Shown: one piece after another, positions 31,566-40,682 of the stretch
Layout: each line of letters begins with the position of its first letter
How positions within the stretch are numbered: position 1 is the stretch's first letter
NCBI RefSeq assembly: GCF_024345835.1
Contig: NZ_JAGQBW010000011.1
Location: forward strand, 1 to 64,000
Reading direction: 5' to 3'
From: Synechococcus sp. HJ21-Hayes
Lineage (GTDB): Bacteria; Cyanobacteriota; Cyanobacteriia; PCC-6307; Cyanobiaceae
Length of the DNA: 64,000 nucleotides
Made by a program: the position numbers and the translations under genes
Notes under the pieces: generated by a model
Database searches by the model: none
What the model saw: only the letters and a program-made list of their open reading frames with translations
What the model was told of the DNA's origin: nothing

Positions 31566-31652
31566 GGAGAGGTGGCCGAGTGGTCGAAGGCGCAGCACTG
31601 GAAATGCTGTATAGGGGCAACTCTATCGAGGGTTCGAATCCCTCCCTCTCCG
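31566..31652 (+). tRNA. tRNA-Ser (anticodon GGA)
   Basis: An 87-nt class II tRNA. The acceptor stem GGAGAGG pairs with CCTCTCC, the anticodon loop reads CTGGAAA with anticodon GGA, a long variable arm follows (TATAGGGGCAACTCTATC), and the T-loop GGTTCGAATCC is canonical. CCA is not encoded. It is followed at once by an intrinsic terminator. Confidence 0.97.
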
Positions 31653-31655
31653 TTT

Positions 31656-31682
31656 AAAAAGCCGCCTTTGGGCGGCTTTTTT
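31656..31682. terminator. Bidirectional terminator between tRNA-Ser and pstB
   Basis: Stem GCCGCC/GGCGGC with a TTTG loop, flanked by five A residues on one side and six T residues on the other. It can stop transcription of the tRNA on the forward strand and of pstCAB on the reverse strand. Confidence 0.9.
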
Positions 31683-31719
31683 CATGGCTGCCCTGATCAT
31701 TTGCCCCACGGGTTGGCCG

Positions 31720-32529
31720 TCAGCCGAATCGGCCTGAGACGTAGTCCTGGGTGGCCTGCTGACTGGGGGAATTGAAGATCTGTTCCGTGTCTGCGAATTC
31801 CACCAAGCAGCCCACCTTGCGATCGCCCTCCGCACGGTGGCTCACGTTGAAGAAGCCCGTGACATCGCTCACCCGCACGGCTTGCTGCATGTTGTGGGTC
31901 ACGATCACAATCGTGTAACTCTTCTTGAGTTCATGCATCATCTCCTCGATTTTGAGCGTGGAGATGGGATCGAGGGCTGAGCAGGGTTCATCCATCAGAA
32001 TCACCTCGGGCTCAATGGCGATGGCTCGGGCAATGCAGAGGCGCTGCTGCTGTCCACCCGAGAGGGCATAGCCACTCTCATTGAGCTTGTCTTTGGCTTC
32101 ATCCCAGAGGGCTGACTTACGCAGGGAGCGCTCCACCAACTCGTCCATATCGCCGCGGAAGCCATTGATCCTGGCGCCGAAGGCGATGTTTTCGTAGATG
32201 GTCTTGGGGAAGGGATTGGGTTTCTGGAATACCATGCCGATGCGCCGCCTCACCTCCACGGGATCCACGTTCTTGGCATAGAGATCGTGGCCGTCAAACA
32301 GCACCCGACCCTTGAGGGAGCACCCCTCGATCAGGTCGTTCATGCGGTTCAGGGCCCGCAGCACCGTGCTCTTGCCGCACCCCGATGGTCCGATGAAGGC
32401 CGTCACCTTGCCGCGGGGAATATCCATGTACACGCCCCGCACCGCCTCCTGGCTGCCGTAGCTGATGCTCACGTTCTGCACGGCAATGCAGGTGTCGGTG
32501 GCCATCGTGGAGGGGCTGGAAACGGTCAT
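31720..32529 (-). CDS. pstB: Phosphate ABC transporter ATP-binding protein PstB
   Basis: A 269-aa ATPase of the high-affinity phosphate importer. It shows Walker [12 protein letters not shown] (around residue 45), the PstB-specific VFQKPNPFP, signature [14 protein letters not shown], Walker [14 protein letters not shown] and the H-loop IVTHNMQQA. It is the last gene of pstCAB. No pstS or phoU lies in this window. Confidence 0.97.
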   Translation of the reverse strand: MTVSSPSTMATDTCIAVQNVSISYGSQEAVRGVYMDIPRGKVTAFIGPSGCGKSTVLRALNRMNDLIEGCSLKGRVLFDGHDLYAKNVDPVEVRRRIGMVFQKPNPFPKTIYENIAFGARINGFRGDMDELVERSLRKSALWDEAKDKLNESGYALSGGQQQRLCIARAIAIEPEVILMDEPCSALDPISTLKIEEMMHELKKSYTIVIVTHNMQQAVRVSDVTGFFNVSHRAEGDRKVGCLVEFADTEQIFNSPSQQATQDYVSGRFG

Positions 32530-32572
32530 CGGGCTGAAGGAAGTGAGTGGTGCTGAGATTCAGTCCGGAGAC

Positions 32573-33454
32573 TCAGGTTCTGGAGAGCTTGCCCAGCCAG
32601 CGGGCCAGCAGATTGGCGGCAAGAATCATCACCACCAGCACAAATGACGCCGCCCAGGCCAGGGAGATCTGGGCCTCATAGGGCATGATCGCGAAGTTGT
32701 AGATCAGCACCGACATCGAGGCGATCGGGTTGAGTAGCCCATCGGGCCAAAAGGGTGAAAACAGGGCGGTGAAGATCAGGGGTGCCGTTTCCCCGGCTGC
32801 CCGGGCGATGGCCAGCACAATCCCAGTGGCGATCGGTGCCAGGGCCGCCGGCAGGGTGATGCGGGTGATGGTGACGAACTTGGAGGCGCCCACCCCCAGG
32901 GCTCCCCAGCGCAGCTCATTGGCCACCAACTTCAAGGCCTCATCGGTGGTTTTGATCACCGTGGGAACCATCAGCACCGCCAGGGCGATGCCACCGGCCA
33001 GGGCGCTGTAGCTCTGGCCCGCAAAGGCCCGGGTCGCCACGATCAGGCCATAGATGAACACGCCGCAGATGATCGAGGGCACGCCGGCCAGCACGTTGGT
33101 GCCGAAGCGCACGAAGCGCGCAAAGGCCCCGCCCCGGGAGTATTCGGCCAGGTACACCCCCGATCCCACCCCGACAGGGATGGCGATCAGGGAGGCAATC
33201 AGGGTCACGATCAGCGTGCCCACCAGGGCATTACCGATGCCACCGCCCTCCAGGCCCGGTGCCGGCGGCAGTTCACTCAGTAGCCGCAGGCTGATCAGTG
33301 AGCCGCCCTTGATCAGCACGTACACGAGTACGAGCACCAGCGGAAGCACCGCCAGCGCGGTGAACACGGCGGCCAGACCTGTGAACAGCTGGTTGCAGCG
33401 GTTGCGGGCCAGGCCAGGTCGGTAGGTGAGGGCGCCTCGGGGAAAGGACGTCAT
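32573..33454 (-). CDS. pstA: Phosphate ABC transporter permease PstA
   Basis: A 293-aa permease with six hydrophobic helices. Family landmarks are GVGSGVYLAEYS (around residue 97), AGVPSIICGVFIYG and the EAA loop NELRWGALGVGASKF. With PstC it forms the phosphate channel. It lies 43 bp upstream of pstB and 5 bp after pstC. Confidence 0.95.
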   Translation of the reverse strand: MTSFPRGALTYRPGLARNRCNQLFTGLAAVFTALAVLPLVLVLVYVLIKGGSLISLRLLSELPPAPGLEGGGIGNALVGTLIVTLIASLIAIPVGVGSGVYLAEYSRGGAFARFVRFGTNVLAGVPSIICGVFIYGLIVATRAFAGQSYSALAGGIALAVLMVPTVIKTTDEALKLVANELRWGALGVGASKFVTITRITLPAALAPIATGIVLAIARAAGETAPLIFTALFSPFWPDGLLNPIASMSVLIYNFAIMPYEAQISLAWAASFVLVVMILAANLLARWLGKLSRT

Positions 33455-33459
33455 GGCGC

Positions 33460-34416
33460 TCAGTTGTATTTGAGACTCAGGCGCCGCACGATCTGCTGGG
33501 CCATCACATTCACCACCAGGGTGAGCAGCATGAGTACGAGGGCTGCATACATCAGAGCGGACACCTGCACCCCATCGGCTTCGCCGAATTGGTTGGCCAG
33601 CATCGAGGAGATCGTGTTGCCCGGGGCCAGCAGGCTGAGGGAGAAGTTGTTGGAGTTGCCGATGATCATGGTGACAGCCATGGTTTCGCCCATGGCGCGG
33701 CCCAGGGCCAGCATCACGCCGCCGGTGATGCCCGAAATCGCAGCGGGAAGAATCACGTGCAGGATCGCGCCCCAGCGGGTTGCACCGATCCCGTAGGCGG
33801 CCTGGCGCAGGCTTGGCGGCACCTGGTTGAGGGAATCGCGGGAAATGGCCGTGATGATGGGCAGGATCATCACCACCAGAATCAGTACCGCCGGGGCAAT
33901 CCCCGGGCCTTGGGGTTCAGTTGAAAAGAACGGCAGCCAGCCCAGCAGGTTGTGCAGCCCCGTGAGGCACGGCCTCAGAAAGGGTTCCATCACGAAGATC
34001 GCCCACAGGCCCAGCACCACCGATGGGATGGCCGCCAGCAGTTCAACCATGACGCCCAGGACCTGGCGAATCTGGAGCGGAATGATGTTCTCAGTGATGA
34101 ACACGGCCGTGCCGACCCCCAGGGGTACGGCGATCAGCAGCGCCAACAGGGAGGTGATCAGGGTTCCGTAGATGGCCGTGAAGGCGCCGTAGTGGCCGCC
34201 CACCGGATCCCAGTCGGAGGTGGTGAGAAAGCCCAGGCCGAACTGGCCCATGGCCTCGCGAGAGCCCCCCAGCACGGTGATCAGGATGCCGAGCAGAACC
34301 AGGCCCACCAGCGAGGCAAGGACCACGGTGAGCCTTTGGAAACTGAGATCGAGAAGTTTTTCCCCAGGTGGTCGTCGCCGCTGAGCGAAGAGATCGGGGC
34401 GCTGACCCGTAGCCAT
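33460..34416 (-). CDS. pstC: Phosphate ABC transporter permease PstC
   Basis: A 318-aa permease. Diagnostic segments are WDPVGGHYGAFTAIYGTL (around residue 70), LLAAIPSVVLGLWAIF and the coupling loop RQAAYGIGATRWGAI, followed by GRAMGETMAVTMIIGNS. It begins the pstCAB operon, behind a -10-like element and a Pho-box-like repeat, which points to control by the PhoB/PhoR system under phosphate limitation. Confidence 0.96.
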   Translation of the reverse strand: MATGQRPDLFAQRRRPPGEKLLDLSFQRLTVVLASLVGLVLLGILITVLGGSREAMGQFGLGFLTTSDWDPVGGHYGAFTAIYGTLITSLLALLIAVPLGVGTAVFITENIIPLQIRQVLGVMVELLAAIPSVVLGLWAIFVMEPFLRPCLTGLHNLLGWLPFFSTEPQGPGIAPAVLILVVMILPIITAISRDSLNQVPPSLRQAAYGIGATRWGAILHVILPAAISGITGGVMLALGRAMGETMAVTMIIGNSNNFSLSLLAPGNTISSMLANQFGEADGVQVSALMYAALVLMLLTLVVNVMAQQIVRRLSLKYN

Positions 34417-34436
34417 GGGGTTTGTGGTTCGTCCGA

Positions 34437-34442
34437 AATCTA
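34437..34442 (-). promoter_or_regulatory. -10-like element of pstCAB
   Basis: Reverse-strand TAGATT, 21 bp before the pstC start. The Pho-box-like repeat lies 19 bp upstream of it, in the place of a -35 element, the arrangement seen at PhoB-activated promoters. Confidence 0.45.
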
Positions 34443-34461
34443 GGGGTCGCCCCCCACCGCA

Positions 34462-34480
34462 AGACTAAGGAACGGTTAAA
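34462..34480 (-). promoter_or_regulatory. Pho-box-like repeat upstream of pstC
   Basis: On the reverse strand TTTAACCG and CTTAGTCT are separated by 3 bp. The cyanobacterial Pho box is a tandem of 8-bp units of the form PyTTAAPyPy(T/A) with 3-bp spacers; each unit here has one mismatch. Position relative to the -10-like element supports a PhoB site. Confidence 0.5.
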
Positions 34481-34576
34481 GCTGCGGCTCCACTCCACCC
34501 TTGCCCCGATGGACGCCAGCCCTGGTGCCGTTAGCTTGGGGCTTCCATGTTGTGGACTCCTCAGGCGGCGGCTGGC

Positions 34577-36817
34577 ATGGGTCGAATAGTTGGGATCGAC
34601 CTGGGCACCACCAATTCCGTGGTGGCAGTACTCGAGGGCGGTCGCCCCCAGGTGATCGCCAGTGCTGAAGGGGGACGCACCACCCCCTCAGTTGTGGGCT
34701 TCACCAAGGACCAGGAGTTGCTGGTGGGGCAACTGGGCCGGCGCCAGCTGGTGCTCAACCCCCGCAACACCTTCGCCAACCTCAAGCGCTTTGTGGGGCG
34801 CCAGTGGGATGAACTGGAGGAGGGCAGCCTCTCGGTGCCTTACACCGTGCGCGCCAACGACCAGGGCAACGTGCGGGTGGTGTGCCCCGCCACCGAGCGC
34901 GAATACGCGCCGGAAGAACTGGTGGCGAGCATCCTGCGCAAGCTGGTGGATGACGCCTCCACTTACCTCGGCGAGGCCGTGGAAGCGGCGGTGATCACGG
35001 TTCCTGCCTACTTCAACGACGCCCAGCGTCAGGCCACCCGCGATGCCGGCCGGCTGGCCGGCATCAGCGTGGAGCGCATTCTCAACGAGCCCACCGCGGC
35101 CGCCCTCGCCTACGGCTTTGACCGCAGCACCGTGAAGCGGGTGTTGGTGTTCGACCTGGGTGGCGGCACCTTTGACGTGTCCGTGCTGCGCATCGCCCAA
35201 GGGGTGTTCGATGTGAAGGCCACCAGCGGCGACACCCAGCTGGGTGGCAACGACTGGGATCGCCGCATCGTGGATTGGCTGGCCGATGCGTTCCAGCAGG
35301 AGCATGGCCTCGACCTGCGCCGTGATCGCCAAGCCTTGCAGCGACTCACGGAGGCGGCGGAGAAGGCCAAGATCGAACTGAGCGGCGTGCAGAGCACCCC
35401 GATCTCCCTCCCCTTCATCGCCACCGGCGGAGAGGGTCCGCTTCACATCGAAACCACCCTGGAGCGGGCCACCTTCGAGAGCCTCTGCCCTGACCTGCTC
35501 GATCGCCTGCTTCGGCCCGTGCAGCGGGCCCTGCGGGATTCCGGCCTGGCGGCCGAGGACATCGACGATGTGGTGCTGGTGGGTGGCTCCACGCGCATGC
35601 CGATGGTGCAGCAGATGGTGCGCACCCTGGTGCCACTGGAGCCCTGCCAGTCGGTGAACCCCGATGAGGTGGTGGCCATCGGTGCGGCCGTGCAGGCGGG
35701 CATCCTCACCGGCGAGCTGCGGGATCTGATGCTCAACGACGTCACTCCCCTGTCGTTGGGGTTGGAGACGATCGGCGGCGTGATGAAGGTGCTGATTCCG
35801 CGCAACACCCCCATCCCGGTGCGCAAGAGCGATCTGTTCAGCACTTCGGAGGCAAACCAGAGCTCGGTGGAGATCCACGTGCTCCAGGGCGAACGCCAGA
35901 TGGCGGAGGGCAACAAGAGCCTGGGCCGCTTCCGGCTCTCTGGGATTCCTCCCGCTCCCCGCGGGGTGCCCCAGGTGCAGGTGTCCTTCGACATCGACGC
36001 CAACGGGCTGCTGCAGGTGTCCGCCACCGACCGCACCACGGGCCGCCAGCAGAGCGTGAGCATCCAGGGCGGTTCCAACCTCGGCGAAGAGGAGATCGCC
36101 AAGCTGATCGAGGAGGCCGAGCAGAAGGCCAGCGAGGATCGCCGCAAGCGGGCAGAGATCGACCGTCGCAACCGAGCCCAGACCCTCGTGGCTCAGGCGG
36201 AACGGCGCCTGCGCGATGCCGCCCTGGAACTGGGTCCCTACGGCGCTGAACGCCAGCAACGCGCCGTGGAAATCGGCATGCGCGAGGTGCAGGATCTGCT
36301 CGCCGCCAACGACCTGGGCGAGCTCGAGCTGGCCGTGAGCCAGCTGCAGGAGGCGCTCTACGGCCTGAATCGCCGCCTGGCCAGCGAGCGCAAGGTGGAC
36401 AGCAACCCGTTGCAGGGTCTCAAAAACACCCTGGGTTCCCTCAAGGACGAGCTGTTTTCCGACGACGACTGGGATGACTGGGATCGGGGCGGCCGCTCCC
36501 GCGACCCCTGGGCTGAGCCCGCCTGGTCGGCGGCCCGCAGCGAGCGCCAAGCGGGAGCAGGTGGTGGGGGTTGGGACCGTTCCAGCTGGGATCAGGGCAG
36601 CTGGGATCGGCCCCCCATGGAGCAGAACCGCTGGGATCCTCCAGCCCGCTGGGAGCGGGAGCCCGAACCTGAGCCCAGGCCCAGCCGCTATGAGCCCCCC
36701 CAGCGCGACCAGTCGGCTGAGTGGGACGACCCCTCCTCCCGCTACGGCGAGCCCCGTCGTGCCCCGCGGCCGAGCCGGCCCAGCCGGGCCAACGACGATC
36801 CCTGGGCTGAGGACTGA
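34577..36817 (+). CDS. dnaK: Hsp70 chaperone, DnaK1-like, with Trp/Asp-rich tail
   Basis: A 746-aa Hsp70 from ATG 34577 (an in-frame ATG at 34547 gives an unconserved extension). The ATPase domain is complete: GIDLGTTNSVVAV, AVITVPAYFNDAQRQ, VFDLGGGTFDVSVL and VVLVGGSTRMPMV. The substrate-binding domain begins around DVTPLSLGLETIGG. After about residue 625 the usual C-terminal lid gives way to a low-complexity tail of roughly 120 residues rich in Trp, Asp, Arg and Pro, with repeated WDR/WDQ units (SSWDQGSWDRP). It lacks the EEVD-like ending of the main DnaK. The size and tail suggest the cyanobacterial DnaK1 type. A dnaJ gene follows 5 bp later. Confidence 0.93.
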   Translation: MGRIVGIDLGTTNSVVAVLEGGRPQVIASAEGGRTTPSVVGFTKDQELLVGQLGRRQLVLNPRNTFANLKRFVGRQWDELEEGSLSVPYTVRANDQGNVRVVCPATEREYAPEELVASILRKLVDDASTYLGEAVEAAVITVPAYFNDAQRQATRDAGRLAGISVERILNEPTAAALAYGFDRSTVKRVLVFDLGGGTFDVSVLRIAQGVFDVKATSGDTQLGGNDWDRRIVDWLADAFQQEHGLDLRRDRQALQRLTEAAEKAKIELSGVQSTPISLPFIATGGEGPLHIETTLERATFESLCPDLLDRLLRPVQRALRDSGLAAEDIDDVVLVGGSTRMPMVQQMVRTLVPLEPCQSVNPDEVVAIGAAVQAGILTGELRDLMLNDVTPLSLGLETIGGVMKVLIPRNTPIPVRKSDLFSTSEANQSSVEIHVLQGERQMAEGNKSLGRFRLSGIPPAPRGVPQVQVSFDIDANGLLQVSATDRTTGRQQSVSIQGGSNLGEEEIAKLIEEAEQKASEDRRKRAEIDRRNRAQTLVAQAERRLRDAALELGPYGAERQQRAVEIGMREVQDLLAANDLGELELAVSQLQEALYGLNRRLASERKVDSNPLQGLKNTLGSLKDELFSDDDWDDWDRGGRSRDPWAEPAWSAARSERQAGAGGGGWDRSSWDQGSWDRPPMEQNRWDPPARWEREPEPEPRPSRYEPPQRDQSAEWDDPSSRYGEPRRAPRPSRPSRANDDPWAED

Positions 36818-36822
36818 TCCTG

Positions 36823-37788
36823 GTGAGCCCTGTTGCCCCAGCGTCCCAGGTGATCAATCACTGGGCCGTTCTCGGCCTTGAGCCGGGTGCCGATGCCACG
36901 AGCCTGAAACGGGCCTTCCGCCAGCAGGCCCGCCGCTGGCATCCCGACCTCAACGGCAACGATCCCCACGCTGAAGACCAATTCAAGGCGGTGAATGAGG
37001 CCTACGCCGTCCTCAGCGATCCCCTGCGCCGCCAGCAGTGGGAGGCTGCTCTGGATGGTCGGGATGCGGCCGCCGCAGGCCTTGATCCCTTCGCCAGTGG
37101 CTTTCCCGAGTTCAACGACTACCTCGACGTGCTCTTTGGCGGTCGGCGTCGCCGTGGGTCCGTGGAGGACGAGGGTCCGGACGACCACGGGCGCGGACGG
37201 GAGGCTGCCGATCGTGCGGAGGTTGAACCCGACGGCCCCCGCGGTGGTGGCGTCACGGCATCCCCGCCACCTCCACCCCCGGTCACGGCCAGTTCCGACA
37301 GCGAGACCCTCGTGGCGCTGACCCCCGAGCAGGCCCTGGCGGGCGAGCGGGTGGAACTCGACCTGGCCGATGGCACCACCGTGGAGGTGTGGACGCCACC
37401 CCTTGCCGGTGACGGCTGGCGGCTGCGGCTGGCAGGCGTGGCCCCGGGCGGCGGGGATCACTTTCTGCAACTGCGGGTTCGCACCGAGGAGGGCCTGCGG
37501 ATCGATGGCCTGCGGGTGCTCTATCAACTGGAGCTCTCGCCAGCCGATGGAGCCCTGGGCTGTGCGGTGGTGGTGCCCACCCTCGATGGCCCCGTGCAAG
37601 TGCGGGTGCCGGCGGGATCCTCCAGTGGCCGCCTGTTGCGGCTGCGCGGGCGGGGTCTGCAGCGGGGGAGCGAACGCGGTGACCAGCTGGTGGAGATTCG
37701 CCTCGTGGTGCCCCAGGCCCTCACCGAGGCGGAGGAGGCTCTCTATGGCCGCTTGCAGCAGCTGGCTGCGGAGTTCGGTGAACAGTGA
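36823..37788 (+). CDS. dnaJ: DnaJ-type co-chaperone without zinc finger
   Basis: A 321-aa class II-like J protein. The J domain occupies residues 10-75 with the HPD motif in RRWHPDLNGND. A Gly/Arg/Pro-rich linker with an eight-proline run follows, then a C-terminal substrate-binding part (LTPEQALAGERVELDL, LRLRGRGLQRGSERGDQLVEI) typical of DnaJ/CbpA. The CxxCxGxG zinc repeats are absent. GTG 36823, only 5 bp after dnaK, implies co-translation, so it is the likely dedicated partner of that Hsp70. Confidence 0.9.
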   Translation: MSPVAPASQVINHWAVLGLEPGADATSLKRAFRQQARRWHPDLNGNDPHAEDQFKAVNEAYAVLSDPLRRQQWEAALDGRDAAAAGLDPFASGFPEFNDYLDVLFGGRRRRGSVEDEGPDDHGRGREAADRAEVEPDGPRGGGVTASPPPPPPVTASSDSETLVALTPEQALAGERVELDLADGTTVEVWTPPLAGDGWRLRLAGVAPGGGDHFLQLRVRTEEGLRIDGLRVLYQLELSPADGALGCAVVVPTLDGPVQVRVPAGSSSGRLLRLRGRGLQRGSERGDQLVEIRLVVPQALTEAEEALYGRLQQLAAEFGEQ

Positions 37789-37817
37789 GACACTGACGTC
37801 CTTTGACGCGTTCGACC

Positions 37818-38231
37818 ATGGCGGTGCACGTGCTTCTCTTCGACGCGGGAAGCGAGAACGAGGGAATTCACTCCCTTGAACTCAACGGCACCACCGTGGT
37901 GCTGTTGTTTGAGGAGCGGGATGACGCCGAGCGCTATGCCGGCCTGCTTGAGGCCCAGGACTTTCCCCTGCCCACGGTGGAGGCCCTCGATCGCGCCGAG
38001 ATGGAGGAGTTCTGCAGCAGCGCTGGCTACGAGGCCCGCTTCGTGCCCGCGGGCTTCCTGCCCCAATCCCCGGAGGAGCGGCTGCTGATTGCTCCCCCGG
38101 AAAAAAACATGGATGTGTCCACCTGGCGCGAGCAGGATCAGCCCGAGCCCACCGCCGTGGCCGAGGAGCCGATCAGCAGTGGCAATTCCGAGCTCGAGGC
38201 CTTCCGGCGGCGGCTCGAGGGCCTGCTGTGA
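37818..38231 (+). CDS. DUF3110 domain protein
   Basis: A 137-aa protein from ATG 37818. The first 85 residues match DUF3110, a domain of cyanobacteria and plastids (VHVLLFDAGSENEGIHSLEL, VVLLFEERDDAERYAGLLEAQ, FCSSAGYEARFV). The C-terminal third is acidic, poorly conserved and ends in a short helix (LEAFRRRLEGLL). No biochemical role is established. The stop overlaps murQ by 4 bp (GTGA). Confidence 0.85.
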   Translation: MAVHVLLFDAGSENEGIHSLELNGTTVVLLFEERDDAERYAGLLEAQDFPLPTVEALDRAEMEEFCSSAGYEARFVPAGFLPQSPEERLLIAPPEKNMDVSTWREQDQPEPTAVAEEPISSGNSELEAFRRRLEGLL

Positions 38232-39139
38232 ACGCTCCAGCCTCCGGCAGCCGCGGCCACCTGCTCACCGAGCAGCCCAACCCCCTCAGCACCCACCTGG
38301 ATCAGCTGCCCACTGCGGAGCTGGTGCGGGTGTTCTGCGAGGAAGACCGTCGCCCCCAGGAGGCGGTGGCGGCCGCTGCCTCCGACCTCGCCGCTGCCAT
38401 TGATGCCATTGCGGAGCGTCTGCGCCAGGGTGGCCGGCTCTTTTACCTGGGGGCAGGCACGTCGGGCCGGCTGGGTGTGCTCGATGCCGCTGAGTGCCCG
38501 CCCACCTTTTGCAGTGCGCCCGAGTTGGTTCAGGGGGTTCTGGCCGGAGGGGCCGCAGCCCTGTTGCGCAGCTCCGAGGGTCTGGAAGACCTGTTCGATG
38601 CCGGACGCGATGACCTGATGGAACGGGGTTTTGGACCAGCCGATTGCCTGGTGGGGATTGCCGCTGGCGGCACCACCCCCTACGTGCATGGCGGTCTCAG
38701 CCATGCCCGCAGCATCGGCGCCCTGGCCATTGCCATGGCCTGCGTGCCTGCGGAGCAGGTGCCCATGCTCTGCGACATCGACATCCGCCTGCTCACCGGC
38801 CCTGAGTTGCTCACGGGCTCCACGCGCCTCAAGGCCGGCACCGCCACCAAGATGGCCCTCAACATTCTCAGCACCGGCGTGATGGTGCGCCTGGGCAAGG
38901 TGTACGCCAACCGCATGGTTGACGTGGCGGTGACCAACAGCAAACTCGAGGACAGGGCCCTGCGCATCCTCCAGGACCTTGGCGGCATTGCCCGGGACCA
39001 GGGGCGCGAGCTGCTGGTCCAGAGCGGGGGTTCCGTGAAGCTGGCCCTCCTGATGGCCCAGCGCGGTTGCGACGCCGATCAGGCCAAGCAGCTCGTCCAG
39101 CTGCACGGCGGGCAGTTGCGTCCGGCTCTGGAGGCCTAA
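38228..39139 (+). CDS. murQ: N-acetylmuramic acid 6-phosphate etherase MurQ
   Basis: A 303-aa SIS-domain etherase that cleaves the lactyl ether of MurNAc-6-phosphate, giving GlcNAc-6-phosphate in peptidoglycan recycling. Motifs are STHLDQLPTAELVRVF at the start, FYLGAGTSGRLGVLDAAECPPTF (in parts GAGTSGRLG and DAAECPPTF), GIAAGGTTPYVHG, and LTGSTRLKAGTATKMALN. GTG 38228 overlaps the preceding stop. It converges with mtnP with only 7 bp between the stops. Confidence 0.94.
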   Translation: MNAPASGSRGHLLTEQPNPLSTHLDQLPTAELVRVFCEEDRRPQEAVAAAASDLAAAIDAIAERLRQGGRLFYLGAGTSGRLGVLDAAECPPTFCSAPELVQGVLAGGAAALLRSSEGLEDLFDAGRDDLMERGFGPADCLVGIAAGGTTPYVHGGLSHARSIGALAIAMACVPAEQVPMLCDIDIRLLTGPELLTGSTRLKAGTATKMALNILSTGVMVRLGKVYANRMVDVAVTNSKLEDRALRILQDLGGIARDQGRELLVQSGGSVKLALLMAQRGCDADQAKQLVQLHGGQLRPALEA

Positions 39140-39146
39140 ACGGGCC

Positions 39147-40058
39147 TCAGCCCTCGGCGGGGCCCCAGTAGGGGCTGGTGAATAGATCCAGCTTGTGACG
39201 CGTCGCGGCCGGCACCTGATCCTTGGGTGTCATCAGCCCATCACGAAGGGCCTGGTGGGCGATGCTGGCGGGCCGAAGGGCTGCGATGCGCTCCGCCGTT
39301 GTGCGCACGATTTGGGTGGCCAGTTCGGCATTGGCCCGCAGGTTGCCGATCACCATCTCCACCGTCACGCTGTCGTGATCGGCGTACCAGCAGTCGTAAT
39401 CGGTGGCCATGGCCAGGGTGGCGTAGGCGATCTCCGCTTCGCGGGCCAGCCGAGCTTCCGTGTGGTTCGTCATGCCGATCACGCTGCACCCCCAGCTGCG
39501 GTAGAGGTTTGATTCCGCCCGGGTGGAGAAGGCTGGCCCCTCCATGCACAGGTAGATGCCGCCGCGGTGGAGCTGGCGTCCCTCGGGCATCAGGCTGTCG
39601 GCCACGTCACCGAGCAGCCGCGAGAGGCTGGGGCAGAAGGGATCCGCCAGGGCCACGTGGGCCACAGCCCCCTCGCCGAAAAAGCTCAGGGGGCGCTGGT
39701 GGGTGCGATCGATGAACTGATCAGGCACCAGCATGTCCAGCGGTCGAACGCTCTGCTGCAGGGATCCCACCGCGGAGGGCGAGAGGATCCAGCGCACCCC
39801 CAGGGAGCGCATGGCCCAGATGTTGGCCCGATAGGGCACCTCGGTGGGGGTGAAGGTGTGGTGGCGGCCGTGGCGGGCCAGGAACACCACCTCCATACCC
39901 CCAAGGGTTCCCAGGCGCAGGCTGTCGGAGGGCTGGCCGAAGGGGGTTTCGATCACCAGTTCCTGCACATCCTCCAGACCCTCCATGGCGTAGAGGCCAC
40001 TGCCACCCAGCACCCCCAGCCGCGCCCGGGATAGATCAAGGGAACCGGTTGCCGTCAT
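39147..40058 (-). CDS. mtnP: S-methyl-5'-thioadenosine phosphorylase
   Basis: A 303-aa purine nucleoside phosphorylase family enzyme that splits methylthioadenosine into adenine and methylthioribose-1-phosphate for methionine salvage. Motifs: LGVLGGSGLYAMEGL, ARHGRHHTFTPTEVPYRANI (in parts ARHGRHH and PTEVPYRAN), MEGPAFSTRAES and GMTNHTEARLAREAE with the catalytic Asp region DYDCW. Length fits the family. The gene stands alone. Confidence 0.93.
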   Translation of the reverse strand: MTATGSLDLSRARLGVLGGSGLYAMEGLEDVQELVIETPFGQPSDSLRLGTLGGMEVVFLARHGRHHTFTPTEVPYRANIWAMRSLGVRWILSPSAVGSLQQSVRPLDMLVPDQFIDRTHQRPLSFFGEGAVAHVALADPFCPSLSRLLGDVADSLMPEGRQLHRGGIYLCMEGPAFSTRAESNLYRSWGCSVIGMTNHTEARLAREAEIAYATLAMATDYDCWYADHDSVTVEMVIGNLRANAELATQIVRTTAERIAALRPASIAHQALRDGLMTPKDQVPAATRHKLDLFTSPYWGPAEG

Positions 40059-40172
40059 GGCCTGTCGTCAGGTTCCACCGTTTTACCGGAGCGGTGGAAG
40101 CGCCTCGCCGGTTATCCGGGCTTCAGCCAGCCCGGAGAGATGCCCATACTGAAACGGTTTGCGTGAGACGCC

Positions 40173-40613
40173 GTGACCAAAGCCGTGATGGACACCGACG
40201 CCGGCACGATTGAGCTGGAGCTGTTCGAAACCGACGCTCCCAACACCGTGGCCAACTTTGTGAAGCTCGCCAAGGACGGCTACTACGACGGGCTGGCTTT
40301 CCACCGCGTGATCCCCGGCTTCATGGCCCAGGGTGGTTGCCCTAACAGCCGCGAAGGCGCCCGCGGCATGGCCGGTACCGGCGGCCCCGGCTACCAGATC
40401 GACTGCGAGATCAACCCCCAGAAGCACCAGGCCGGCACCCTTGCCATGGCCCACGCCGGTAAGAACACCGGTGGCTCGCAGTTCTACATCTGCCACGAGG
40501 CTCAGCCCCATCTCGATGGCGTGCACACCGTGTTCGGCCACACCGGCAACATGGATGTGGTTCAGGCCCTCAAGAACGGCAGCCGCATCAACAAGGTGAC
40601 GATTCAGGACTGA
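40173..40613 (+). CDS. Peptidyl-prolyl cis-trans isomerase, cyclophilin B type
   Basis: A 146-aa cytosolic cyclophilin from GTG 40173. The active-site Arg lies in [13 protein letters not shown] and the catalytic core continues with [21 protein letters not shown] (in parts GSQFYI and [10 protein letters not shown]). No signal peptide is present. It accelerates proline isomerisation during protein folding. A strong terminator follows. Confidence 0.93.
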   Translation: MTKAVMDTDAGTIELELFETDAPNTVANFVKLAKDGYYDGLAFHRVIPGFMAQGGCPNSREGARGMAGTGGPGYQIDCEINPQKHQAGTLAMAHAGKNTGGSQFYICHEAQPHLDGVHTVFGHTGNMDVVQALKNGSRINKVTIQD

Positions 40614-40635
40614 GCCTGATTTGTTCCCGACAAGG

Positions 40636-40660
40636 GCTGGCCTACGGGCCAGCTTTTTTT
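40636..40660 (+). terminator. Intrinsic terminator after the cyclophilin gene
   Basis: Stem GCTGGCC/GGCCAGC with a TACG loop followed by seven T residues, 22 bp after the stop codon. Confidence 0.92.
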
Positions 40661-40682
40661 GCGTGCATGGTGGGCTGCTGGT

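Noticed and set aside
34688-36550. 620-codon reverse ORF
   Set aside because: Antisense shadow of dnaK; low-complexity His/Gln/Leu composition and no domain.
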